Positions 35,630 through 43,418 of a stretch of DNA of 64,000 bases are shown one piece after another. Each line of letters begins with the position of its first letter. The stretch's first letter is position 1. A model generated the notes under the pieces. It saw only the letters and a program-made list of their open reading frames with translations. It made no database searches and was not told where the DNA came from. The DNA is from Streptomyces aureocirculatus. GTDB lineage: Bacteria; Actinomycetota; Actinomycetes; Streptomycetales; Streptomycetaceae. The translations under genes and the position numbers were made by a program. The DNA lies in assembly GCF_000720475.1 (NCBI RefSeq), contig NZ_JOAP01000002.1:62001-126000 (forward strand), in the 5' to 3' direction.

Positions 35630-36424
35630 ATGAAGGTCGTACTGTTCTGCGGCGGTTACGGGCTGCGTATGCGCAGCGGCGCGTCCGACGACATACCCAA
35701 GCCGATGGCGATGGTCGGCCCGCGGCCGCTGATCTGGCACGTCATGCGCTACTACGCGCACTACGGGCACACGGAGTTCATCCTGTGCCTCGGATACGGG
35801 GCTCACCACATCAAGGACTTCTTCCTCACCTACGAGGAGACCACGTCCAACGACTTCGTGCTGCGCGGCGGGCGGACGGAGCTGCTCTCCACCGACATCG
35901 CCGACTGGACGATCACGTTCGCCCAGACCGGCATCGAGTCACCGATCGGGGAACGCCTGCGCCGGGTGCGCCACCACCTGGACGGCGACGAGATGTTCCT
36001 CGCCAACTACGCCGACGTGCTCACCGACGCCCCGCTGCCGGAGATGATCCAGCGGTTCTCCCGGCGCGACGCCGGTGCGTCGATGACGGTGGTGCCGCCG
36101 CAGTCCTCGTTCCACTGCGTGGACCTGGGCGAGGACGGCCTGGTGGGAGGCATCACCGCGGTGAGCGAACTGCCGCTGTGGGAGAACGGCGGCTACTTCG
36201 TGCTCCGCCAGGAAGTCTTCGACCACATCCCGGAGAACGGGGACCTGGTCGCCGACGGCTGCGCCCAACTGGCCAAGCGCGGCCGCCTGGTGGCGTACCG
36301 GCACCGCGGCTTCTGGAAGCCGACCGACACCGTCAAGGAGCGGGCCGCGCTCGACTCCGCCTACGCGATGGGCGAGCGCCCGTGGGCCGTGTGGGAGCGG
36401 GACACCGCGGGAGCGCGCGCGTGA
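35630..36424 (+). CDS. rfbF: Glucose-1-phosphate cytidylyltransferase family
   Basis: 264 residues from the ATG at 35630, with AAGGAG upstream. The nucleotidyltransferase signature CGGYGLRMR and PKPMAMVG is at the start, and WHVMRYYAHYGHTEFILCLGY and FWKPTDTVKERAAL match RfbF closely. Reaction: CTP plus glucose 1-phosphate to CDP-glucose. The first loop has Leu where RfbF usually has Thr (GFGTR), a small departure. CDP-glucose normally goes to a 4,6-dehydratase; none of the classical RfbG type is in the window, so the nearby SDR or a gene elsewhere must act next. Confidence 0.85.
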   Translation: MKVVLFCGGYGLRMRSGASDDIPKPMAMVGPRPLIWHVMRYYAHYGHTEFILCLGYGAHHIKDFFLTYEETTSNDFVLRGGRTELLSTDIADWTITFAQTGIESPIGERLRRVRHHLDGDEMFLANYADVLTDAPLPEMIQRFSRRDAGASMTVVPPQSSFHCVDLGEDGLVGGITAVSELPLWENGGYFVLRQEVFDHIPENGDLVADGCAQLAKRGRLVAYRHRGFWKPTDTVKERAALDSAYAMGERPWAVWERDTAGARA

Positions 36425-37068
36425 TCCGGCTCGGGTCCGGCCGCCTGGACCGGATCGTCGCGGTGGGCGCGCACTGCGACGACATCGCCATCGGCGCGGG
36501 CGGCACATTGCTCGCGCTGTGCCGCGCGCGGCCCGGTATCCGCGTCGACGCCCTTGTGCTCTCCGGTGGCGGCAGCGAGCGCGAGCAGGAGGAGCAGGCC
36601 GCGCTGACCGCCTTCTGCCCGGGCGCCGATCTGCGCCTGACCGTGCTCAAGCTGCCGGACGGCCGGATGCCCGCGCACTGGGACGAGGCCAAGGCCGCGG
36701 TGGAGGAACTGCGGGAGCGGACCGATCCCGGCCTGGTCCTCGCCCCGCGTACCGAGGACGCGCACCAGGACCACCGCGGCCTGGCGAAGCTGATGTCCAC
36801 CGCGTTCCGTGACCACCTCGTGCTCGGCTACGAGATCGTCAAGTGGGACGGCGACCTGGGCCGCATGACGGCGTACCAGCCGCTGTCGCCGGAGATCGCC
36901 GAGCAGAAGGTGCGGCTGCTTCAGGAGCACTACCCGTCGCAACGGCACCGGCCCTGGTACGACCGGGAGGCCTTCCTCGGCCTCGCGCGGATCCGCGGCA
37001 TCGAGTGCCACGAGCGTTACGCCGAGGCGTTCGCGACCACCAAATTCATGATCGACCTGGGGGGTTGA
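36421..37068 (+). CDS. PIG-L family deacetylase
   Basis: 215 residues from a GTG overlapping the rfbF stop (GTGA). The zinc site is AHCDDIAIG near residue 17-25 (AHPDDxxxG with Cys for Pro), and EDAHQDHRGLA gives the later His/Asp motif. These enzymes remove acetyl groups from N-acetyl sugars. In a sugar-nucleotide module it would free an amine for re-acylation, or act on the lipid-linked unit. The gene is translationally coupled to its neighbours, so I consider it part of the modified-sugar module. Confidence 0.87.
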   Translation: MIRLGSGRLDRIVAVGAHCDDIAIGAGGTLLALCRARPGIRVDALVLSGGGSEREQEEQAALTAFCPGADLRLTVLKLPDGRMPAHWDEAKAAVEELRERTDPGLVLAPRTEDAHQDHRGLAKLMSTAFRDHLVLGYEIVKWDGDLGRMTAYQPLSPEIAEQKVRLLQEHYPSQRHRPWYDREAFLGLARIRGIECHERYAEAFATTKFMIDLGG

Positions 37069-37071
37069 ACC

Positions 37072-38097
37072 TTGCGCGTACTACTGACCGGACACCAGGG
37101 CTACTTGGGCACCGTGATGGCCCCGGTCCTCACGGCCGCCGGGCACGAAGTCGTCGGCCTCGACTCCGGCCTGTTCGCCCACTGCGTCCTCGGCCCTGCG
37201 CCCGCCGACCCGTCCGGACACCGCGTCGACCTGCGTGACGTCACCGCCGAGCACGTGGCAGGGGTGGACGCCGTGGTCCACCTGGCCGCGCTGTCCAACG
37301 ACCCGCTGGGCGCGCTTGCGCCGGACCTCACCTACGACATCAACCACCACGCCTCCGTACGCCTCGCCCGCCTCGCCCGTGAGGCCGGGGTGCGGCGCTT
37401 CCTGTACGCGTCGACCTGCTCCGTGTACGGCGCCGCGGGCGGTGGTGACCTGGTGGCCGAGGATGCCCCGCTGCGCCCGGTGACGCCGTACGCGGAGTCC
37501 AAGGTGCGGGTGGAGGACGACCTGCGCGCCCTGTCCGACGGCGACTTCACCCCCGTGTACATGCGCAACGCCACCGCCTTCGGCTTCTCGCCCCGGCTGC
37601 GCGCCGACATCGTCCTGAACAACCTGGTGGGCCACGCGCTGCTCTCCGGCGAGGTCCTCGTGCTCTCCGACGGCACGCCCTGGCGGCCGCTGGTGCACGC
37701 CGCCGATATCGCGCGGGCCTTCGCGGCCGCGCTGACCGCGCCGCGCGACGCGGTGCACGACCGGGCGTTCAACATCGGCAGCGAGGTCAACAACGTCACG
37801 GTCGCCGAGATCGCCGCACAGGTCGCGGAGGCGGTGTCCGGCGCCGAGGTGGTGATCACCGGGGAGACCGGCGCCGACCCGCGGTCGTACCGGGTGGACT
37901 TCTCCCGGTTCCGCGCGGCGATCCCCGGCTTCGACTGCGAGTGGACGGTCAAGCAGGGAGCGCTCGAACTCGCCGACGCCTACCGGAAGCACGGGCTGAC
38001 GCGGGAGGACTTCGAGCAGCGCTTCACCCGCCTCGCCGTGCTGCGCGCGGCGTCCGACGCCGGTGCCGTCGACGACACCCTGCGGTGGCGCCGGTGA
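37072..38097 (+). CDS. NAD-dependent sugar epimerase/dehydratase (SDR)
   Basis: 341 residues. Start TTG at 37072, 3 bases past the PIG-L stop, placing TGHQGYLG (the T-G-x-x-G-x-x-G cofactor loop) at residue 6. The catalytic pair is in TPYAESK (Y-x3-K) and the upstream Ser/Thr in ASTCSVYG. It is an extended SDR acting on nucleotide sugars, either as a 4-epimerase, 4,6-dehydratase or 4-ketoreductase. With a cytidylyltransferase and C-methyltransferase beside it, reduction or dehydration of a CDP-sugar is the most likely job. I cannot decide between these from sequence. Confidence 0.85.
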   Translation: MRVLLTGHQGYLGTVMAPVLTAAGHEVVGLDSGLFAHCVLGPAPADPSGHRVDLRDVTAEHVAGVDAVVHLAALSNDPLGALAPDLTYDINHHASVRLARLAREAGVRRFLYASTCSVYGAAGGGDLVAEDAPLRPVTPYAESKVRVEDDLRALSDGDFTPVYMRNATAFGFSPRLRADIVLNNLVGHALLSGEVLVLSDGTPWRPLVHAADIARAFAAALTAPRDAVHDRAFNIGSEVNNVTVAEIAAQVAEAVSGAEVVITGETGADPRSYRVDFSRFRAAIPGFDCEWTVKQGALELADAYRKHGLTREDFEQRFTRLAVLRAASDAGAVDDTLRWRR

Positions 38098-39398
38098 CCG
38101 CGGTGGGCGGGGACGCGGTCGGCGGGGACGCGGTCGGCGAGGAGATGCACGCCCTGGTGGAGCGGCTGTACCCGCTGTGCCGGAGCATCACGGGCGACGG
38201 GGTGCGCGCCACCCTGGACATCGTCGGTGAGTACGTTCCGCTGCGGGTGCACGAGGTGCCGACCGGGACGCAGGTGCTCGACTGGACGGTGCCGCAGGAG
38301 TGGAACATCCGGGACGCCTACATCGCCGACAGCGCGGGCAACCGGGTCGTCGACTTCGCCGCGTCCAGCCTGCACGTGCTCGGCTACAGCGTGCCGGTGT
38401 CGCGGACCATGCCGCTCGCCGAGCTGCGGGACCATCTGCACACCCTGCCGGAGCACCCGGGCTGGGTGCCGTACCGCACCAGCTACTACCGGCCGGAGTG
38501 GGGGTTCTGCCTGGCCCAGGAGACCTTGGACGCGCTGCCCGACGGCGCGTACGAGGTGTGCGTCGACTCCACCCTCGCGGACGGCCACCTCACCTACGCC
38601 GAGCACGTGGTCCCGGGGCGGGTCCCCGACGAGGTGATCGTCTCCTGTCATGTCTGCCACCCGTCGCTGGCCAACGACAACCTGGCCGGTATCGCGGTGG
38701 CGACGTTCCTGGCCCGGGCCCTCGCGCGGGAAACGCCTTACTACACCTACCGGTTCATCTACGCGCCCGGCACCATCGGGGCGATCACCTGGCTGGCCCG
38801 CAACGCGGAGCGGATCGACCAGGTCAAGCACGGCCTGGTGCTCGCCTGCGCCGGTGACCCGGGGCAACTGACGTACAAGCGCAGCAGACGCGGCGACGCG
38901 GAGATCGACCGGGTGCTGCACCACGTCCTCACCGCCTCCGGGCGCCCGCACCGCATCACCGAGTTCACCCCGTACGGCTACGACGAGCGGCAGTACTGCT
39001 CCCCCGGGTTCGACCTCGGCGTGGGTTCCCTCAGCCGCACCCCCTACGCCGGCTACCCCGAGTACCACACATCGGCGGACAACCCGGACTTCGTCTCCCC
39101 GGAGGCGATGGCGGACACGCTCGCCGTCTGCCGCGAGGCATGCGCCGTGCTCGACCGCAACCGGCGGTACGTCAACCTCAGCCCCTACGGCGAACCACAG
39201 CTCGGCCGACGCGGGTTGTACGACTCGCTCGGCGGCCGCAGCGACGCGAAGCAGGCGCAGTTGGCCATGCTCTGGGTGCTCAGCCTCTCCGACGGCGAGC
39301 ACGCCCTGCTCGACGTCGCCGAGCGGTCCGGGCTGCCGTTCGCCACCGTCGCCGCCGCGGCTGACGCCCTGCGCACCGCCGGGCTGATCAAGGAATGA
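38094..39398 (+). CDS. DUF4910/aminopeptidase-like zinc protein
   Basis: 434 residues from a GTG overlapping the SDR stop (GTGA); the first 20 residues hold a VGGDAVGGDAVG repeat. It matches the DUF2172/DUF4910 family: SCHVCHPSLANDNLAGIA (His and Asp as zinc ligands near 185), a CAGDPGQL segment and EYHTSADNPDFV with the late His, all similar to M28 aminopeptidases. The C-terminal 70 residues are a winged helix. The family recurs in surface-polysaccharide loci with no agreed function that I know of. It may hydrolyse an amide on the sugar or the repeat unit. Confidence 0.82.
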   Translation: MTAVGGDAVGGDAVGEEMHALVERLYPLCRSITGDGVRATLDIVGEYVPLRVHEVPTGTQVLDWTVPQEWNIRDAYIADSAGNRVVDFAASSLHVLGYSVPVSRTMPLAELRDHLHTLPEHPGWVPYRTSYYRPEWGFCLAQETLDALPDGAYEVCVDSTLADGHLTYAEHVVPGRVPDEVIVSCHVCHPSLANDNLAGIAVATFLARALARETPYYTYRFIYAPGTIGAITWLARNAERIDQVKHGLVLACAGDPGQLTYKRSRRGDAEIDRVLHHVLTASGRPHRITEFTPYGYDERQYCSPGFDLGVGSLSRTPYAGYPEYHTSADNPDFVSPEAMADTLAVCREACAVLDRNRRYVNLSPYGEPQLGRRGLYDSLGGRSDAKQAQLAMLWVLSLSDGEHALLDVAERSGLPFATVAAAADALRTAGLIKE

Positions 39399-40714
39399 CC
39401 ACGGTGCCCACCGAGGGAGGGAAGCCGACGACACCGGCGGACGGGTCCGGAGAGTCCCCGCGGACCGGCAAGCGGGCCATGGTCGGCCGGCTTTCCTGGG
39501 GTCTCGCCGACCAGGCGGCCTCCAGCATGACCAACTTCGCGGTGGGCATCTACGTGGCGCGCTCGCTCGGGCTTACCGCGTTCGGCGTGTTCAGCCTGGC
39601 CTGGCTGACCTACGGTGTGGTGCTCAACGTCGCCCGCGGCCTTGCCACCGATCCGCTCGTGGTGCGCTTCAGCGGCGTCACGGACGCGTCCTGGCGCACG
39701 GCGGCGGCCCGCTCGTCGGGTGCCGCGCTCGGCGTCGGCACCGCCGTCGGCGCGGTGTGCCTGCTGGTCGGCCTCGGCGTCGGCGGCCGCGTGGGGCCCG
39801 CGTTCGCCTGCCTCGGCGTCGTCCTGCCCGCGCTGCTCCTCCAGGACGCCTGGCGGTTCGCGTTCTTCGCCGCGGGGCAGGGGCGCAAGGCCTTCGTCAA
39901 CGACCTCGCGTGGGGCGTCGCGCTCGTCCCCGCCATGGTGGTGGCGGCCCACGTGGGCAGCGTGGGCGCTTTCGTGCTCGCCTGGGGCGCGTCCGCCGCG
40001 GTGGCCGCGGTGTACGGCTGCTTCCAGTCCGGCATCCGGCCCCGGGTGACGCGGGCGCGCGGATGGCTGCGCGAGCAGCGTGACCTCGGCTACCGGTACC
40101 TGGTCGAGAACGTCAGCCTCAGCGGCGCGAGCCAGGTGCGGGCGTACGGGCTCGGCGCGATCGTCGGCGTCGGCGCGGTGGGCGCGGTACGGGGCGCGGA
40201 GCTCCTGCTCGGCCCGTTCCTCGCTCTGCTGATGGGGCTTTCGCTCGTCACCGTCGCGGAGGCGGCACGCGTGCTGCGGCGGGCACCGGAGCGCCTCGGC
40301 ACGTTCTGTCTGTTCCTCGGCGGCGGGCAGGCCGCCGCCGCGCTGTTGTGGGGCGCGGCGCTGTTCCTTGTGCCGGACGGGGCCGGTGAGCTGGTGCTCG
40401 GCGGCGTCTGGACTTCCGCGTCGGAGCTCATCGTGCCGGCCACGCTCGGCGTCGCGGGCGCGGGGCTCGGCAGCGGCGCCGCGGCGGGCCTGCGCGCGCT
40501 CGCTGCGGCCCGGCGCAGCCTGCGCTGCCAACTGTTCGCCTCCGCCTGCTATGTCGGCGGCGGGCTCGGCGGTGCGGCCGTGGGCGGCACGGTCGGCTCG
40601 GCCTGGGGCGTCGCCGCCGCGACCGTCTGCGGTTCGGCCGTGTGGTGGCTGCAACTGCGGTCCGCCCTGCGCGAGCGCCACCGCCATCCCATCCCCGAAG
40701 TGAGGACCTCATGA
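39395..40714 (+). CDS. Flippase (Wzx-like, MOP superfamily)
   Basis: 439 residues from an ATG overlapping the previous stop (ATGA). About twelve helices are visible, with a short disordered N-terminus (1-30) rich in T, P and G. The first helix region (GLADQAASSMTNFAVGIYVARSLG) is typical of oligosaccharide flippases. It should move the undecaprenyl-linked repeat unit from inside to outside, handing it to the polymerase. It is the only flippase in the run, completing the initiation/flip/polymerise/length-control set. The amphipathic loop between helices 6 and 7 has no unusual feature. Confidence 0.85.
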   Translation: MTTVPTEGGKPTTPADGSGESPRTGKRAMVGRLSWGLADQAASSMTNFAVGIYVARSLGLTAFGVFSLAWLTYGVVLNVARGLATDPLVVRFSGVTDASWRTAAARSSGAALGVGTAVGAVCLLVGLGVGGRVGPAFACLGVVLPALLLQDAWRFAFFAAGQGRKAFVNDLAWGVALVPAMVVAAHVGSVGAFVLAWGASAAVAAVYGCFQSGIRPRVTRARGWLREQRDLGYRYLVENVSLSGASQVRAYGLGAIVGVGAVGAVRGAELLLGPFLALLMGLSLVTVAEAARVLRRAPERLGTFCLFLGGGQAAAALLWGAALFLVPDGAGELVLGGVWTSASELIVPATLGVAGAGLGSGAAAGLRALAAARRSLRCQLFASACYVGGGLGGAAVGGTVGSAWGVAAATVCGSAVWWLQLRSALRERHRHPIPEVRTS

Positions 40715-41658
40715 ACGCCCATCCCCGGCTGAGCATCGGCCTGCCCGTGTACAACGGCGAGGAGTACCTCGCCGAGGCGTTCGACGCGCTGCTCGGCCAG
40801 ACCTACGAGGACTTCGAGCTGGTCGTCTCCGACAACGCCTCGACCGACGGGACCCAGGACATCTGCCGCGGGTACGCCGCGAAGGACTCCCGCATCCGCT
40901 ACCTCCGGCTGCCCCGGAACGTCGGCGCCGCTCCGAACCACAACTACGTGTTCACCCAGTGCCGCGGCGAGCTGTTCAAGTGGGCTTCGCACGACGACCT
41001 GTACGCCCGGGACCTGCTGCGCCGCTGCGTGGACGCCCTCGACGAGCGTCCCGACGTGATCCTCGCGCACGCCGACCAGGCGGTCATCGACGGCGACGGC
41101 AAGGTGAGGGTCCCCTACGAGTACACGCTCGCCACCGCCTCGCCGCGCGCGCCCGAGCGCTTCCGCAGCATGCTGTTCGAGCCCGGCGGCGACGACTTCT
41201 ACGGGGTGATGCGCGCCGACGTGCTGCGCCGGGTGAAGCCGCACGACAGCTACCACCACGCGGACCGCACGTTCGTCGCGGAGATCGGCCTGCACGGGCC
41301 CTTCCACCAGGTTCCGGAGCTGCTCTACTTCCGCCGCGACCACCCCACCCGCGCCGAGCGGGCGAACCCCTCCAAGCGCTCCCGGTGCGTCAACCTGGAC
41401 CCGCGCAGGGCGGGCCCGCTGCACCCGACGCCCCGGCTGCTCGCCGAGTACGTGTGGGGCTTCGTCGCGGCGATCCGGCGGGCGCCGTTGTCCGCGGCCG
41501 ACCGGCGCGCCTGCTACCGCCACCTGGCCGCGTGGATGGCCAGCCGGGCCCGGCCGGGCGCGGGCGAGCGGGTCGAGGACCGGGCCCCCGTGGACCCGGA
41601 CAAGCTCGCCGTCTCCGTCGACGCCCTGGTCGCGGGGCGTGCGGGGCGGCGGGCATGA
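40711..41658 (+). CDS. Glycosyltransferase family 2
   Basis: 315 residues from an ATG overlapping the flippase stop (ATGA); GTGAGGA upstream. The GT-A fold begins LSIGLPVYNGEEYLAEAFDAL, has VVSDNASTDGTQ as nucleotide site, and FKWASHDDLY as the D-x-D-type metal site near 92-101. It is an inverting glycosyltransferase that adds one sugar of the repeat. The C-terminal 60 residues are Arg/Ala rich and may contact the membrane. The gene is embedded between flippase and pyruvyl transferase in one overlapping string. Confidence 0.88.
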   Translation: MNAHPRLSIGLPVYNGEEYLAEAFDALLGQTYEDFELVVSDNASTDGTQDICRGYAAKDSRIRYLRLPRNVGAAPNHNYVFTQCRGELFKWASHDDLYARDLLRRCVDALDERPDVILAHADQAVIDGDGKVRVPYEYTLATASPRAPERFRSMLFEPGGDDFYGVMRADVLRRVKPHDSYHHADRTFVAEIGLHGPFHQVPELLYFRRDHPTRAERANPSKRSRCVNLDPRRAGPLHPTPRLLAEYVWGFVAAIRRAPLSAADRRACYRHLAAWMASRARPGAGERVEDRAPVDPDKLAVSVDALVAGRAGRRA

Positions 41659-42854
41659 CGTCCCCCGCACGGGTGGGGGTCTTCGGCCTGCTCGGCTCCG
41701 GCAACCTCGGCAACGACGGGTCGCTGGAGGCCGTACTCGGCTACCTCCGCGCCGCGCACCCGGAGGCCGTCGTGGACGCGCTGTGCGGTGGGCCGGAGGT
41801 CGTCGCGGCCCGGTACGGCATCCCCGCGACGCAACTGCACTGGTACCGCGGGGAGTACCGGACCGCCTCGCGTGCGGGCTCGATCGCGGGGAAGGGTCTC
41901 GGCAAACTCGTCGACGTCTTCCGCACCGCCGCCTGGGTGCGCAGGCACGACGTGGTGATCGTGCCGGGCATGGGCGTCCTGGAGGCCACGCTGCCGCTGC
42001 GGCCCTGGGGCTTCCCGTACTCACTGTTCCTGCTCTGCGCGAGCGGCCGCCTGACGCGCACCCCGGTGGCGCTGGTCGGCGTGGGGGCCGCCGCGATCCG
42101 TGACCGGCCGACCCGGGCCCTGGTGCGCTGGTCGGCGCGGCTCGCCGCGTACCGCTCGTACCGTGACACCCTGTCCCGCGACGCGATGCGGGAGATGGGC
42201 GTGGACACCGGACGCGACGAGGTCTACCCGGACCTCGCGTTCGCCCTGCCCGCGCCCTCGCCCGCCACGCCGTCGGGCACGGTCTGTGTCGGCGTCATGG
42301 ACTTCCACGGCGGCAACGACGACCGCGCCCGCGCCGAGGAGATCCACCGGCGCTACCTCGAAGGGACGACCCGCTTCGTCCGCGCCCTTGTGGAGGACGG
42401 CCGACCGGTCCGGCTGCTCACCGGCGACGCCTGCGACACGCCGGTGGTCGACGCGATCCTCGACGCGGTGAACTCACCGCTGGTCACCGCCGCCGAAGCG
42501 GGCTCCCTCGCCGACCTGATGAAGGAGACGGCGGCCGCCGACACCGTGGTGGCGACCCGCTACCACAACCTCGTCTGCGCCCTGAGGGCCGGCACGCCGA
42601 CGCTCGCCATCGGCTACGCGGCGAAGAGCGACGCGCTCATGGACCGGATGGGGCTCGGCGCGTACTGCCACCCGGCCCGCGAGATCGACGCCGACCGCCT
42701 CCTCGAACAGTTCCGGTCCCTGGAGAAACACGCGGCGGAGGCACGCCGGACCCTCACCGAACACAACGAGGCCGCGGCCCGGCAACTGGCGCGCCAATTC
42801 GCCGACTTGACCACGGCACTGTTCCCGTCGTCCGCCCCGCAGGAGACCCGATGA
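41655..42854 (+). CDS. Polysaccharide pyruvyl transferase family protein
   Basis: 399 residues from an ATG overlapping the GT2 stop (ATGA). The N-terminal GLLGSGNLGNDGSLEAVL and the C-terminal ATRYHNLVCALRAGTPTLAIGYAAKSD segments are the landmarks of the pyruvyl transferase/CsaB fold. Members move enolpyruvate from PEP to a hydroxyl of the polymer, giving a ketal with a negative charge; some relatives are glycosyltransferases. The result would be an additional acidic group on an already uronate-bearing chain. Substrate is inferred. Confidence 0.82.
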   Translation: MTSPARVGVFGLLGSGNLGNDGSLEAVLGYLRAAHPEAVVDALCGGPEVVAARYGIPATQLHWYRGEYRTASRAGSIAGKGLGKLVDVFRTAAWVRRHDVVIVPGMGVLEATLPLRPWGFPYSLFLLCASGRLTRTPVALVGVGAAAIRDRPTRALVRWSARLAAYRSYRDTLSRDAMREMGVDTGRDEVYPDLAFALPAPSPATPSGTVCVGVMDFHGGNDDRARAEEIHRRYLEGTTRFVRALVEDGRPVRLLTGDACDTPVVDAILDAVNSPLVTAAEAGSLADLMKETAAADTVVATRYHNLVCALRAGTPTLAIGYAAKSDALMDRMGLGAYCHPAREIDADRLLEQFRSLEKHAAEARRTLTEHNEAAARQLARQFADLTTALFPSSAPQETR

Positions 42855-43411
42855 ACCCGATGAGAGCGACCGAAGTCCCTACGATCGACGGCGCGTACCT
42901 GTTCGAGCCGACGCCGTACGCCGACGAGCGCGGCTTCTTCTGCCGCACCTTCGACGCCGACGTCGTCCGCTCGGTGGGCCTCGACCCGGGCGCCTTCATC
43001 CAGGACAGCGTGTCCCGGTCGGCCCGGGGTGTGCTGCGCGGTCTGCACCTGCGCTCCGGCGCCGGTGAGGCCAAGCTGGTGCGGTGCTCGTACGGGAAGA
43101 TCTTCGACGTCGTCGTGGACCTGCGGCCGGACTCACCGACGTACCTGGACCGTGCCTTCTTCGACCTCTCCGACGACACACAGGCGACCCTGTACATCCC
43201 CGCGGGGTGCGCACACGGCTTCCAGGCGCTGACGGAGACCGCCGACACCTCCTACCGCATCGACCGCCCGCACGATCCGGCCGAGGACGTGACGATCGCC
43301 TTCGACGACCCGGAACTCGCCATTCCGTGGCCGCTGCCGGTCACCTCGATGTCACCACGGGACCGGGAGGCGCCGAACCTCGCCGAAGCCCTGAAGCAGG
43401 AAGGGAGCTGA
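42851..43411 (+). CDS. dTDP-4-dehydrorhamnose 3,5-epimerase family (RmlC-like)
   Basis: 186 residues from an ATG overlapping the previous stop (ATGA). The RmlC cupin is clear: RSARGVLRGLHLRSG with the catalytic His, KLVRCSYGKIFDVVVDLRPDSPTY and YIPAGCAHGFQAL. The stretch that usually carries the catalytic Tyr (Y-x3-D-x-Y-P-E) reads YRIDRPHDPAED, so that Tyr appears to be missing. Loss of it is known to change stereochemistry in relatives that epimerise only one carbon. It probably works on the same 4-keto sugar as the C-methyltransferase. No rmlA, rmlB or rmlD is in the window. Confidence 0.85.
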   Translation: MNPMRATEVPTIDGAYLFEPTPYADERGFFCRTFDADVVRSVGLDPGAFIQDSVSRSARGVLRGLHLRSGAGEAKLVRCSYGKIFDVVVDLRPDSPTYLDRAFFDLSDDTQATLYIPAGCAHGFQALTETADTSYRIDRPHDPAEDVTIAFDDPELAIPWPLPVTSMSPRDREAPNLAEALKQEGS

Positions 43412-43418
43412 AGTCCGC

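Noticed and set aside
42851..43411. A complete dTDP-rhamnose pathway
   Set aside because: No rmlA, rmlB or rmlD in the window, and the catalytic tyrosine appears to be missing.
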